NCBI RefSeq assembly: GCF_000829905.1
Contig: NZ_CDPP01000004.1
Coordinates: 334,001 to 398,000, forward strand
Length of the DNA stretch: 64,000 bases
Reading direction: 5' to 3'
From: Beduini massiliensis
GTDB taxonomy: Bacteria; Bacillota_I; Bacilli_A; Erysipelotrichales; Coprobacillaceae
The translations under genes were made by a program, and so were the position numbers. Below the pieces are notes generated by a model. It saw only the letters and a program-made list of their open reading frames with translations. It was not told where the DNA came from and ran no database searches. Positions 42,536-52,810 of the stretch are shown one piece after another; the stretch's first letter is position 1, and each line of letters starts with the position of its first letter.

Positions 42536-44114
42536 CTTAGGTTTATTGCTTAAAATCAATCTCCTTCATCTTTTTAACTTAAATGCTTTGCTACATGAAA
42601 AAAACACAAAAAATAAATTAAAGTTATTTGGCTTTGGCTTCACACTTTTCATTGCCGCAGCGGTCATTACCGTATATGCTTATATGTATTTCTATGCGAT
42701 GGCACCCATTCTTTATCAAACCGGAACAATGGATTTATTACTAGGTGCTATGATGGCGATTGCATCCATGATCATTATGTTTACTTCTATCTATAAAGTA
42801 GTTGGAATGGTCATCAACTGTAAGGACTACGATCTGTTAAGTGCTTTGCCGATTTCTAATAAAACGATCATGATCAGTAAATGGGCAATGCTTTATGCAA
42901 CCAATTTGATCGTCACTTTGCTTGTCATGATTCCTGCTCTCATTGTTTATATTCAGTTTATATCGGTTCCATTTACGTTTTATATTCTTTATTTCCTATT
43001 TGCTTTCTTAGTTCCGTTAATCCCTCTAGTTATTGGATGTATTGTCGGCATTGTTATTCAATATGTATCCAGCTTTTTCAGAAGCAAAAATTTAATTTCA
43101 ATTTTCTTAACTTTTATCTTAGTATTAGGGATTATTTATTTATCATTTTCTATACAAACAAAAGAACAGCTGATGGATATTGGAACAATGATAACGAATG
43201 CACTCAATCATCTTTATCCGTTGACAGGTATGTTTATTCAAGCATTGGCGCATAATAACTGGGCAATGGCGGCCTTGTTTATCGCCATGAATATTGTAAT
43301 CTTTACTATCTTCATTTGGTTTGTTTCAAAACAATATCAAACCTTAAACAGTTTAGTGAAAAAACATAATACTGTGTCACATTATCAGTTGGAAGAAACA
43401 AAATCTTCTTCTGTCTTTATGACATTATTCAAAAAAGAAGTGAAACGTTATTTCTCATCTACAATCTATGTAACCAATACAGCGATGGGAATCGTCCTGC
43501 AGACGGTTGGGGTTGTATTCCTAGCAATTAAAGGGATCGACGGTCTTGAGCAAATGCTGGCAATTCCGGGAATTACGGAGATGCTCAGTGGTATTTTACC
43601 ATTATTTATCTGTGCTACGATTGGTCTTGGCTCTACTACTGCATCCAGTATTTCAATCGAGGGTGACCAATTATGGATTATCAAATCCTTACCAATCGAT
43701 GCAATGACCATCTTTAAAGCAAAAATGGGAGTCAATATGATTATCACGATTCCTTTATGCTTAATCAATATTGGGATTCTGGGATTTTTCTTCCGTTTAC
43801 CTATTCTGCAAATTCTCTTTACCGCTGTTTTAGCGATTGTCTGCATCTTATTCTTCTCTATGTTTGGATTGATTATCAATCTCAACTTTCCGGTGTTTGA
43901 CTGGGTAAATGAAGTTCAGATCGTAAAACAAAGTGTGTCCAGCTTCATCTCAATCTTCGGTGGTCTGGCAGCCATCATTATTCCCGGTTATTTATTTATT
44001 CGTACCGGAAACATGATGATCTTATATGGCTTTTTAGGCGTGATGATCATTCTTGTAATGGCTTCTTATTTCTACTTAAAAACGGTAGGAACAAAGATTT
44101 TTAATCAATTATAA
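42528..44114 (+). CDS. ABC exporter permease
   Basis: The 528-residue membrane protein has about twelve hydrophobic segments and forms the transmembrane partner of the adjoining ATPase. Its architecture resembles large two-half ABC-2 type permeases found in Firmicutes. No substrate-binding domain is visible. Translation is coupled to the ATPase by an 8-base overlap. The exported compound cannot be told. Confidence 0.8.
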   Translation: MNNLGLLLKINLLHLFNLNALLHEKNTKNKLKLFGFGFTLFIAAAVITVYAYMYFYAMAPILYQTGTMDLLLGAMMAIASMIIMFTSIYKVVGMVINCKDYDLLSALPISNKTIMISKWAMLYATNLIVTLLVMIPALIVYIQFISVPFTFYILYFLFAFLVPLIPLVIGCIVGIVIQYVSSFFRSKNLISIFLTFILVLGIIYLSFSIQTKEQLMDIGTMITNALNHLYPLTGMFIQALAHNNWAMAALFIAMNIVIFTIFIWFVSKQYQTLNSLVKKHNTVSHYQLEETKSSSVFMTLFKKEVKRYFSSTIYVTNTAMGIVLQTVGVVFLAIKGIDGLEQMLAIPGITEMLSGILPLFICATIGLGSTTASSISIEGDQLWIIKSLPIDAMTIFKAKMGVNMIITIPLCLINIGILGFFFRLPILQILFTAVLAIVCILFFSMFGLIINLNFPVFDWVNEVQIVKQSVSSFISIFGGLAAIIIPGYLFIRTGNMMILYGFLGVMIILVMASYFYLKTVGTKIFNQL

Positions 44115-44165
44115 CGTATAACTCTCCGACAAGATCGCATATTAAAAAGGTAAAGGAGAATGGAT

Positions 44166-44300
44166 ATGAGTAAAAAACACAAGAAGAACCAACAAAGTCA
44201 GTCTCAAATTCAAAATGAACAGTCTTCATTTAAAGATTATAAGGATGACTTGGTCAATCACAGTGACAAGTATCGTAATGATTCTGCCGCAGAAGCATAG
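44166..44300 (+). CDS. small basic/hydrophilic protein (44 aa)
   Basis: ATG 44166 lies 7 bases after GGAG and encodes 44 residues, starting MSKKHKKNQQSQSQ and ending NDSAAEA. The protein is very hydrophilic, rich in Lys, Gln, Ser and Asp, with no hydrophobic stretch, and probably disordered. It follows the permease stop by 51 bases and precedes the terminator at 44311, so it belongs to the end of the exporter transcript. Function unknown. Confidence 0.55.
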   Translation: MSKKHKKNQQSQSQIQNEQSSFKDYKDDLVNHSDKYRNDSAAEA

Positions 44301-44310
44301 ACCTTTACCA

Positions 44311-44340
44311 AAAAACATCGGGAAATTCCCCGATGTTTTT
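44311..44340. terminator. bidirectional terminator
   Basis: AAAAACATCGGG (44311-44322) and CCCGATGTTTTT (44329-44340) between convergent transcripts. Confidence 0.85.
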
Positions 44341-46321
44341 ATTTTAATGTTTCAAATATTGCTTTAACTTTCTGCACCGCTAACAAGCTTCCCCCTTGTT
44401 CTTTTGCATTTTCACACATCAATGCCATCACAAGTGATTGATCCCCGTTGTCACTAAAACCAATGAACCAACCTAATTCATTCTCTCCTACTTCTGCTGT
44501 TCCGGTTTTTCCGCCAATGTTCATGCCTTCAATATAAGCATCACTGCCGGATACACCTTTCGTTTCTACAGAAGCAATCAAATCCTCTTTGATGATTTCA
44601 GCGTTCTCTTTAGAAATAACGTTTTCTTTCCATACACTTTGATCAGAATTAATTTCTAAATAAGGTTTCATCATCTTCCCACCATTTAAAAAGGCGGAAT
44701 AAATACTCGCTAAATGCAGTGGTGAAATCAAGATATCCCCTTGTCCGTACCCACTGTTTGCCAACGTGACTTGATCTTTCATATTGCTTCCATAGGTTGA
44801 CGCTGCAAAATCAAATCCGGCACTAAAACTTTCATTAAATCCTAAGGCATCTAACCCACTGGTATAAGCATCTGTTCCTAATCGACAAGCTACTTTTGCA
44901 AAATAGGTATTATCAGAATAAATCAAGGCATTCTTTAAATTCACTTCATCGCCATAATCGGTCACAGTCGTCACAAAATAATTTCCCCAACTGCTGTCTT
45001 TCTGCCATTTCAAGCCATCCTCTTTACCTAAGTTTTCACTTGCTGTCATCGTTTTATTTTCCAAACCTAATAAAGCAGTCACAGATTTAAACGTAGAACC
45101 GGGAACATACGTACTGGTAAAACGATTGATTAACGGCTTTTGACTATCATTGTTCAACGCATCCCATTGGGTATTGGTAAGTCCGGCAATAAAATCATTG
45201 GGATCATATGAAGGCGCGCTGACTAATGCCATAATTTCCCCGGTAAATGGATGAATGGCACTCGCTGTTCCCGAATCTTTTCCAAACTGTTGATACATCG
45301 TAGCTTGCAGGTTGGCATCTATCGTTAAGGTGACATCTTTTCCGTCTTCTACTTTCTTTGATTTAATCGTTGATTTTGTATTTCCATCCTGATCAATAAT
45401 CGAAATAACACAGCCATTGCTTCCACGCAGTTCATCTTCATAAATATACTCTGCTCCGGTCTTACCGATAACACTGTTAGCTGTATAGCCTTTTCCCTTA
45501 TTCTCCTTTAATTCCTCAGCCGTGATGCTTTGAACATATCCGGTCAAGATGCCTGCCGCATTTTTATAAGGGTATGTACGAATCGTCGTGGTGTTGATCT
45601 GTACACCGCTGATTTCCAACACTTGATTTTCTAAGGCTTCATCCAATACCATTGTTTTAATCGGTACAAAATAATCATCTTGTACCCAAGAAGCGTTCAA
45701 TGCCGTATTTATTGTTTCCTCACTGATATTCAGTAATTCTGATAACTTTTTGATTGAGGCTTCTTTATCGTTTAATTTTCCGGGAACCAAACCAATCTCA
45801 TCTGCTTCACCCTGTGTAGCCAAAGCATTATGATGACGATCATATATACTTCCGCGTTTTGCCTCTGTATTTTCTACATTAATCTTATCGTTTACTGTTA
45901 GATCCGGGAAAATTAATTTTGACCACCAATCAATTTTATAGGTCCCCCCTTCGGATATAAGATCCATCGTATTATTAAACTGAATCTCTCCGGCATCACT
46001 TTGCATTGTGGTCTGATAAGTGACTGATTTCCCTTTCTCTCCTTTTGCCACCTCATCGATTGTAATCACGATATCTGTTGCGCCGATACCTTCATAAATA
46101 TTCTGATTACGCTTAATGAAAGTTTCCTCGTCAATGGCTTCCTGAGACTCTTTCGTAATCATCGAATACATTTTTTCATACTCACCGTTATTTAATGCTT
46201 CTACATAAGATAAGATAATCTTTTTAGGATCTGGTTTATTAAAAAATAAAAAATATCCGGCGGTCAAAAGAATAACCACTGCAACACCGCCGCCAATGAT
46301 TGCTAATTTCTTTTTATCCAA
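44339..46321 (-). CDS. class B3-type penicillin-binding protein (MecA/PBP5-like)
   Basis: This protein of about 660 residues is a membrane-anchored DD-transpeptidase that cross-links peptidoglycan. It has an N-terminal membrane helix, a MecA-N/NTF2-like domain (about 30-130), a dimerisation domain, and the transpeptidase with STFK (in VPGSTFKS), SDN (in YSDNTYF) and KTG (in GGKTGTAEVG). The order matches low-affinity class B PBPs such as MecA and enterococcal PBP5. The best start is TTG at 46321, 6 bases after GGGAGGGAG. An in-frame ATG eight codons earlier has no ribosome site. Confidence 0.9.
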   Translation of the reverse strand: MDKKKLAIIGGGVAVVILLTAGYFLFFNKPDPKKIILSYVEALNNGEYEKMYSMITKESQEAIDEETFIKRNQNIYEGIGATDIVITIDEVAKGEKGKSVTYQTTMQSDAGEIQFNNTMDLISEGGTYKIDWWSKLIFPDLTVNDKINVENTEAKRGSIYDRHHNALATQGEADEIGLVPGKLNDKEASIKKLSELLNISEETINTALNASWVQDDYFVPIKTMVLDEALENQVLEISGVQINTTTIRTYPYKNAAGILTGYVQSITAEELKENKGKGYTANSVIGKTGAEYIYEDELRGSNGCVISIIDQDGNTKSTIKSKKVEDGKDVTLTIDANLQATMYQQFGKDSGTASAIHPFTGEIMALVSAPSYDPNDFIAGLTNTQWDALNNDSQKPLINRFTSTYVPGSTFKSVTALLGLENKTMTASENLGKEDGLKWQKDSSWGNYFVTTVTDYGDEVNLKNALIYSDNTYFAKVACRLGTDAYTSGLDALGFNESFSAGFDFAASTYGSNMKDQVTLANSGYGQGDILISPLHLASIYSAFLNGGKMMKPYLEINSDQSVWKENVISKENAEIIKEDLIASVETKGVSGSDAYIEGMNIGGKTGTAEVGENELGWFIGFSDNGDQSLVMALMCENAKEQGGSLLAVQKVKAIFETLK

Positions 46322-46400
46322 ACTGCTCCCTCCCTTTTTTATCATTGTAACATTTAGATAAAATGAATGCTATGGGTAATCTGTGTGATTTATAAAAAAA

Positions 46401-46423
46401 GAACCATTGATTATCAATGGTTC
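46401..46423 (-). terminator. terminator of the GNAT-bgl operon
   Basis: GAACCATTGA (46401-46410) and TCAATGGTTC (46414-46423) form perfect 10-bp arms, with a T-run on the minus strand. Confidence 0.85.
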
Positions 46424-46429
46424 CATCTA

Positions 46430-48410
<1,981 letters not shown>

Positions 48411-48546
48411 TTTCTTCCTCCTTGCTCATCTGAATATCAAAAGCAATTCGTTAATTCTTATTTATAACTTAACTGCTGCTTCAATCCATTAAATTCTTTG
48501 AAAATCTTTCCTATTTTCTCCTCCTATCCGTAATCTCTAACTATTA

Positions 48547-48560
48547 TTATACCGCTTTCA
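48547..48560 (-). promoter_or_regulatory. cre-like CcpA site overlapping the -10 of the GNAT-bgl operon
   Basis: On the minus strand TGAAAGCGGTATAA matches TGWAANCGNTNWCA at 13 of 14 positions and overlaps TATAAT (48551-48546). This is the classic place for CcpA repression of sugar-hydrolase genes. Confidence 0.6.
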
Positions 48561-48699
48561 TTTTCTATCTCAGAAAATTTTCACACATTGAAATTAGCTT
48601 AGTAAATAAACAATTTGTTGTAATTTTATTTACCAGTATCGAAAATAGCCTGTATTCTCCATTATTTAAGTTATAATAACCTCATAACAGGAGGAAAAG

Positions 48700-49536
48700 A
48701 TGATGATAGCAGATTACCATATGCATACTTACTACAGTGATGATTCCCAATACGAGATGGAAGAAGCTGTGAAAAAAGCGATTAGTCTTGGATTACATGA
48801 AATTTGTTTTACCGATCATGTCGACTACGGAATTAAGCTTGAACATGATGATTATATGCGTCTGAGTGACGAAGAAAGAAAAAACAAGGTCGCTAATGTC
48901 GATTATGAACATTATTTTGAAGAAATTCATCATTTGCAAGAAAAATATAAAGATCAGATAACGATTAAACAAGGAATGGAATTTGGCATTCAAACCCATA
49001 CGATTCCTGCCTTTTCGACACTATTTAATGCCTATGATTTTGATTTTATTATTTTATCTTGTCATCAAGTGGAAGATAAGGAATTTTGGACACAGGATTT
49101 TCAAAAAGGCAGATCCCAACAAGACTATAATGAGCGTTATTATCAAGAGATATTAAATGTAATTAAAGTATATAAAGATTACAGTGTCCTAGGTCATTTA
49201 GATTTATTAAAGCGTTACGACTTGGAGGGAGAATATCCTTTTGAAAAAACAAAAGACATTATTACCAAGATTCTTAAAATAGTGATTGAGGATGGAAAAG
49301 GCATTGAAATCAATACATCAAGTTTCTATTATGGATTAAAAGATTTGATGCCTTCAAAAAATATACTGAAACTGTATTATGAACTTGGTGGAACAATTTT
49401 AACGATTGGTTCAGATTCTCATAAGGAAGAACAAGTCGGAGCTCATATTAAGGAAATACAAGAAGAATTAAAAAAGATTGGTTTTAAACAAATCTGTACA
49501 TTTGATAAGATGAAACCGATCTTCCATGATCTATAA
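48700..49536 (+). CDS. PHP-domain phosphatase, histidinol-phosphatase (HisJ/HisK) family
   Basis: The 278-residue protein has PHP metal motifs: DYHMHTYYSDDS at residues 5-16, TDHVD, GMEFGIQ, the HLDLLKRYD region and the final GSDSHKEEQVG. The set matches HisJ-type histidinol phosphatase, which performs the eighth step of histidine synthesis. No other his gene is in the window, so another phosphoester substrate is possible. A GGAGGAAAAG site precedes the start. Its stop overlaps the next gene by one base (TAATG). Confidence 0.82.
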   Translation: MMIADYHMHTYYSDDSQYEMEEAVKKAISLGLHEICFTDHVDYGIKLEHDDYMRLSDEERKNKVANVDYEHYFEEIHHLQEKYKDQITIKQGMEFGIQTHTIPAFSTLFNAYDFDFIILSCHQVEDKEFWTQDFQKGRSQQDYNERYYQEILNVIKVYKDYSVLGHLDLLKRYDLEGEYPFEKTKDIITKILKIVIEDGKGIEINTSSFYYGLKDLMPSKNILKLYYELGGTILTIGSDSHKEEQVGAHIKEIQEELKKIGFKQICTFDKMKPIFHDL

Positions 49537-50066
49537 TGAAGAAAAAATTTGCTCTGATTATTGTAGATGTACAAACTGATTTGATTCTTTCTCACCCTTA
49601 TCAAAAAGATACCTTGATTTATCAAACTCAACAATTATTAAAAAAAGTTCGGAACCACTCGACGGATATTGTTTATATTCGTCATAATGACAAAAGAGGT
49701 ACTCCATTAGAAAAAGGAACCTCCGGCTGGCAGATTTATTCTGAGGTTGCCCCCGCAGCAAATGAATGGATTATCGATAAGCAATATAACAGTGCCTTTA
49801 AAAATACTGCTTTGCATACCTATCTGCAAAGCAAATCTATTACTGATTTGGTGATCGTCGGATTACAGACCGAATACTGCATTGATGCCACGATTAAGGT
49901 TGCCTTTGAACTGGGCTATGATGTCCATGTTCCTCACCAAATGACTTCTACATTTGATAATCGTTTCCTTTCCGCTAAAGATCTGATTGATTATTTTGAG
50001 ACAAAAATATGGAATGATCGTTACGCCAAAGTGTGTTCTTTTGAAGAAGCGCTCAACTATTTATAA
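49536..50066 (+). CDS. isochorismatase-family cysteine hydrolase
   Basis: The 176-residue protein has the family triad: Asp in LIIVDVQTDL (near 9), Lys in WIIDKQYNSAF, and Cys in VGLQTEYCIDATIKVAFELGYDV (in part GLQTEYCIDAT), with the usual cis-peptide region before it. Members hydrolyse nicotinamide, isochorismate, ureidoacrylate and similar amides. The ATG shares a base with the preceding stop, so it is coupled to the PHP phosphatase. Substrate not determined. Confidence 0.88.
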   Translation: MKKKFALIIVDVQTDLILSHPYQKDTLIYQTQQLLKKVRNHSTDIVYIRHNDKRGTPLEKGTSGWQIYSEVAPAANEWIIDKQYNSAFKNTALHTYLQSKSITDLVIVGLQTEYCIDATIKVAFELGYDVHVPHQMTSTFDNRFLSAKDLIDYFETKIWNDRYAKVCSFEEALNYL

Positions 50067-50075
50067 AACAAAAAG

Positions 50076-50103
50076 AAGACGAGAACAGCGTGTTCTCGTC
50101 TTT
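50076..50103. terminator. terminator of the PHP-isochorismatase operon
   Basis: AAGACGAGAACA (50076-50087) and TGTTCTCGTCTT (50091-50102) with a 3-base loop. Confidence 0.8.
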
Positions 50104-50157
50104 ATCAAGAGTGCAAATAACACTCACTATAATAGGAGGCCATACTGTCTCCTTTTA

Positions 50158-50697
50158 TTATAGAGCTGTTCCTGTTTTTGGTACAAAATAAGCTTTAGTA
50201 TCAATCCCTTCGAGTTCCAGCAGTTTTATCTTCTTGTCGATTCCTCCGGCATAACCGGTTAAACTGCCATTTGTTCCCACTACACGATGACAAGGAATGA
50301 TAATAGAGATAGGATTATGGCCAATTGCATTTCCAACTGCCTGTGCAGACATTGTTTTTTTATTTAAACGTTTTGCCGCCTCCTTCGCAATATCCCCATA
50401 AGTCGCCACTTGACCATAAGGAATCTGACATAAAATATCCCAGATTATCTGTCTAAAATCAGACCCTTTGGGCTTTAATGAAAGGAAAGCGATATCAGGT
50501 CTTTTCCCCGCAAAATAGTCATCCAGCCATTGCTTAGTCTGATGAAAAACAGGCAGATTTTCATTTTCAACCGGTTCCTCTTTCAGCGTCCCTAAAAAAT
50601 ACTTTTGTCCGACAATCCATAATCCTACTAAACTTTCATCTTCTGCCACAAGCAGGAGATTTCCCACTGCTGACGGATAATTGGTCTTATATATCAT
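50158..50697 (-). CDS. ogt: methylated-DNA-protein cysteine methyltransferase
   Basis: The 179-residue suicide repair enzyme removes alkyl groups from O6-guanine by transfer to its own Cys. It has the active-site IIIPCHRVVGTNGSLTGYAGG (in part IPCHRVVG), the helix-turn-helix YGQVATYGDIA, and the Ada/Ogt N-terminal domain. It stands alone with a GGAGG-type site before the ATG. Confidence 0.94.
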   Translation of the reverse strand: MIYKTNYPSAVGNLLLVAEDESLVGLWIVGQKYFLGTLKEEPVENENLPVFHQTKQWLDDYFAGKRPDIAFLSLKPKGSDFRQIIWDILCQIPYGQVATYGDIAKEAAKRLNKKTMSAQAVGNAIGHNPISIIIPCHRVVGTNGSLTGYAGGIDKKIKLLELEGIDTKAYFVPKTGTAL

Positions 50698-50899
50698 GAT
50701 CCATGCCTCCTTTTTAACCTCTCTTTAAACTTTACCATATTTTAATCACTTTTTTTACTTATTGTTGAGATTTAGAAAAGATTATATATTTATATATAAA
50801 AACCACTAAAGATATTGTCTCAATCCCACTTCCGGCAAAAAACTTATTTGTATGATGTAAAACGTATCTTCATGCAATGAGTTATAAAGAAGAGACATT

Positions 50900-51775
50900 C
50901 TATTTTTTCTTTAACAGCAGTAATCCTTGATCAATCTGCTCAATCATCTGATTGTGTTTCGTCAAACGATAGACTTGCTTTGCTTTTTCTATTTCCTCTA
51001 ATCCTTGCTTTGTTTTTCCTATCGCATATAAATAAAAGCCTTCTAAAAACAACAAAAGAACCCGCCATGTCAGCATTTCTTCTTCTTTTGTTAAAGCATA
51101 CAAACGATCCAATGCTTTTCTGGCATAATCAAACTGAGCGGTATAGATTAGATGAAACAAGTTGTTTGCCAGCAAATGAGCAAGATATACTGAAAAATCA
51201 GAATGATGCTTATATTTTTCCAAAGATTTCCATGCTCGTAAAAAAAGATCGGTCCGAACCTCTGTATCACCAAAAAGAAAACTCATATTAGAAAAAAGAC
51301 GAAATTCTTTAAATGTCCAAGTTTCAATGTCAAAAAGATAACGTTGAATGACTTGTTTTGCCCATTGATACTCTTTTGACGTCTCACAACAGGGACTAAA
51401 ATACAGCATATTTAAAGCTGATGCCTGTGCATATTCTATTTTACTTAACAGTGTATTTTTAGCTTTCCATGATGCATACAAGGTTCTTACCATGTCATCT
51501 GCGTAAGTTTGATTGGCTTTAAACTTCTGTGCGTCTATGTTATACAATAAACCATCGCTTTTCGTGTCACCATAATCATGATGAATCATCATCAGTTCAT
51601 CCACCGATACCATCAAACGCTGTAATATTTGAAGCATAACAGAAAATTTAATATCATAGTTTCCTTTTTCAAAATCAATAGCGTATGACTTGCTTAGGAT
51701 TCCTGTATAAATTTCTTTTTGACTGAATCCCTTGCTGAGCCGTATCTTTCTTATTGTACATCCATATTTTTCCAT
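50900..51775 (-). CDS. Rgg-like XRE-family regulator
   Basis: The 291-residue protein has an N-terminal XRE helix-turn-helix (about 6-60, including IRLSKGFSQKEIYTGILSKS and FEKGNYDIKFSVMLQIL) followed by about 220 residues of TPR-like helical repeats. This is the two-domain layout of Rgg/GadR/MutR regulators, which in streptococci bind short secreted peptides. No peptide gene of that type is visible to me here. It faces a divergent 73-residue gene across a GTCCGA/TCGGAC dyad, a good candidate operator. Confidence 0.82.
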   Translation of the reverse strand: MEKYGCTIRKIRLSKGFSQKEIYTGILSKSYAIDFEKGNYDIKFSVMLQILQRLMVSVDELMMIHHDYGDTKSDGLLYNIDAQKFKANQTYADDMVRTLYASWKAKNTLLSKIEYAQASALNMLYFSPCCETSKEYQWAKQVIQRYLFDIETWTFKEFRLFSNMSFLFGDTEVRTDLFLRAWKSLEKYKHHSDFSVYLAHLLANNLFHLIYTAQFDYARKALDRLYALTKEEEMLTWRVLLLFLEGFYLYAIGKTKQGLEEIEKAKQVYRLTKHNQMIEQIDQGLLLLKKK

Positions 51776-51826
51776 AATGCCCCCCTGTTCTTATTATACT
51801 TATTATAACTTAGAATAAAGAAAGTG

Positions 51827-51842
51827 GTCCGAATTATCGGAC
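51827..51842. promoter_or_regulatory. dyad between the Rgg-like gene and the 73-aa gene
   Basis: GTCCGA-ATTA-TCGGAC is a perfect 6-bp-arm dyad lying just upstream of two minus-strand TATAAT boxes (51798-51793 and 51807-51802) and upstream of the plus-strand start. It is unusually GC-rich for this AT-rich gap. Recognition by the Rgg-like protein is inferred. Confidence 0.55.
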
Positions 51843-51899
51843 TATTTTAATCTATCAGAAACTTTCCATTAAAATAATAACTGAAAGGAGTGTCTCTAT

Positions 51900-52121
51900 A
51901 TGCAGCATGATAATACAAAAGACAAAAAGAAGATTTGGAATTTATGTTATGGATTTTTGATGTTAGAAGAAGAATCATTGGACTCAGTAAAAAAAATCCA
52001 TTGTAACGGCAAATCCGATTCGTCCCGTACACTAAACAAAATTTATCCGGGGATATGGATTTGGAATTATGAAAAGTTGATGAAGAAAATCAAATGTCAT
52101 AAAAAAAGAACCAAAGACTGA
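51900..52121 (+). CDS. small basic protein divergent from rgg (73 aa)
   Basis: The ATG follows GAAAGGAGTG at a good distance. The 73-residue product is Lys-rich with three Cys (LCYGF, IHCNG, IKCHKK) and a hydrophobic PGIWIWN centre. It has no signal peptide, so it is not an obvious pheromone or bacteriocin, and I recognise no family. Tandem terminators follow it, so it is transcribed alone. Its place beside a divergent Rgg-like regulator suggests it is that regulator's target. Confidence 0.5.
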   Translation: MQHDNTKDKKKIWNLCYGFLMLEEESLDSVKKIHCNGKSDSSRTLNKIYPGIWIWNYEKLMKKIKCHKKRTKD

Positions 52122-52140
52122 TCCAGGATTCTTCTGCCAA

Positions 52141-52170
52141 CAAATAGAGATTTTTTCTATTTGTTTTTTT
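52141..52170 (+). terminator. first tandem terminator after the 73-aa gene
   Basis: CAAATAG (52141-52147) and CTATTTG (52157-52163) followed by seven Ts. Confidence 0.75.
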
Positions 52171-52195
52171 ACCATTATATTGATTAGCAATCCAC

Positions 52196-52221
52196 AAAAA
52201 CACTTTTTTAAGTGTTTTTTT
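52196..52221 (+). terminator. second tandem terminator after the 73-aa gene
   Basis: AAAAACACTT (52196-52205) and AAGTGTTTTT (52210-52219), 26 bases after the first. Confidence 0.75.
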
Positions 52222-52430
52222 ATTCTATTTAAAATCTATATTTTTATACATATGAATGACCTATAAATAAAAAAAGAAAATCAAGTAGTACACTACCTGA
52301 CTGATTAAGAGATGGATTACACTATTATTATATAATCATATTCGACAAAAAAAGTCAAATGATTATTAACAGCTGTAAATTATCGTATTTCTCATAAAAA
52401 AATGAATTTTCACAGCAAAATATATATCGT

Positions 52431-52450
52431 TCATAAAGTGTACATTATGA
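52431..52450. promoter_or_regulatory. CATAA-N8-TTATG dyad upstream of the InlB-repeat locus
   Basis: TCATAA (52431-52436) and TTATGA (52445-52450) lie 38 bases before the ATG at 52489. The right half, TGTACATTATG, closely matches the halves of the LRR-gene dyads (TATACATTATG and TGTATATTATG). Confidence 0.45.
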
Positions 52451-52488
52451 CCTATATTTACATATTTAACCTAGGAGGGAAATAAACG

Positions 52489-52719
52489 ATGGCTGTCAAA
52501 AAACATTTAATAGAAGTAATTGCCGATGATTTAGGATGTGAATATGTTTCTGATTTACATATTCCCTATTTGTTAAGTTCCCTGCAAAAAGTCGCAGCTG
52601 ACTATGACAGTTATACCTATTCATTAAAAGAATGGCAGGAATTAATACGTTATATCAGCAAAACATCTCATCAATTCAAAGATGAAGAAGAGGCTAAACA
52701 GTTTTTTATCCATTTATAG
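52489..52719 (+). CDS. small hypothetical protein, frame possibly interrupted (76 aa)
   Basis: A strong AGGAGGGAAA site precedes this 76-residue acidic, helical protein (MAVKKHLIEVIADDLGCEY...). I recognise no family. The frame ends ten bases after a run of six Ts (52702-52707). One extra T, or a -1 slip there, would extend it by about 27 codons to a stop at 52796, only 14 bases before the next gene's ATG. The extension ends LELSHDKEDVIGTAALII and has protein-like composition. So this may be a broken, phase-variable or recoded gene. Confidence 0.55.
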   Translation: MAVKKHLIEVIADDLGCEYVSDLHIPYLLSSLQKVAADYDSYTYSLKEWQELIRYISKTSHQFKDEEEAKQFFIHL

Positions 52720-52810
52720 GGGACATTAATAATTTGATCTTGGAGCTTTCCCACGACAAAGAAGATGTGATTGGCACTGCAGCTTTGATTATTTAGAAAG
52801 GAGAATACAT

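Larger units (their letters stand above)
52122..52488. other. 367-base intergenic region before the InlB-repeat locus
   Basis: It starts with two tandem terminators (52141-52170 and 52196-52221), continues as AT-rich sequence without a convincing gene, and ends with a CATAA/TTATG dyad and an AGGAGGGAAA ribosome site. No clear -35/-10 pair stands out. Confidence 0.5.

Noticed and set aside
50134-50153. AGGAG/CTCCT hairpin downstream of ogt as a terminator
   Set aside because: The stem is only 5 bases and on the minus strand lacks a T-run, so the evidence is too weak to list.
50698-50899. Pheromone-like short peptide gene beside the Rgg-like regulator
   Set aside because: Short frames in this gap, such as one of nine codons, have no ribosome site and no hydrophobic signal-like sequence.
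52431-52450. Reading the CATAA/TTATG dyad as a terminator
   Set aside because: The arms are only 5-6 bases, AT-rich and not followed by a T-run; the position just before a ribosome site suits an operator better.
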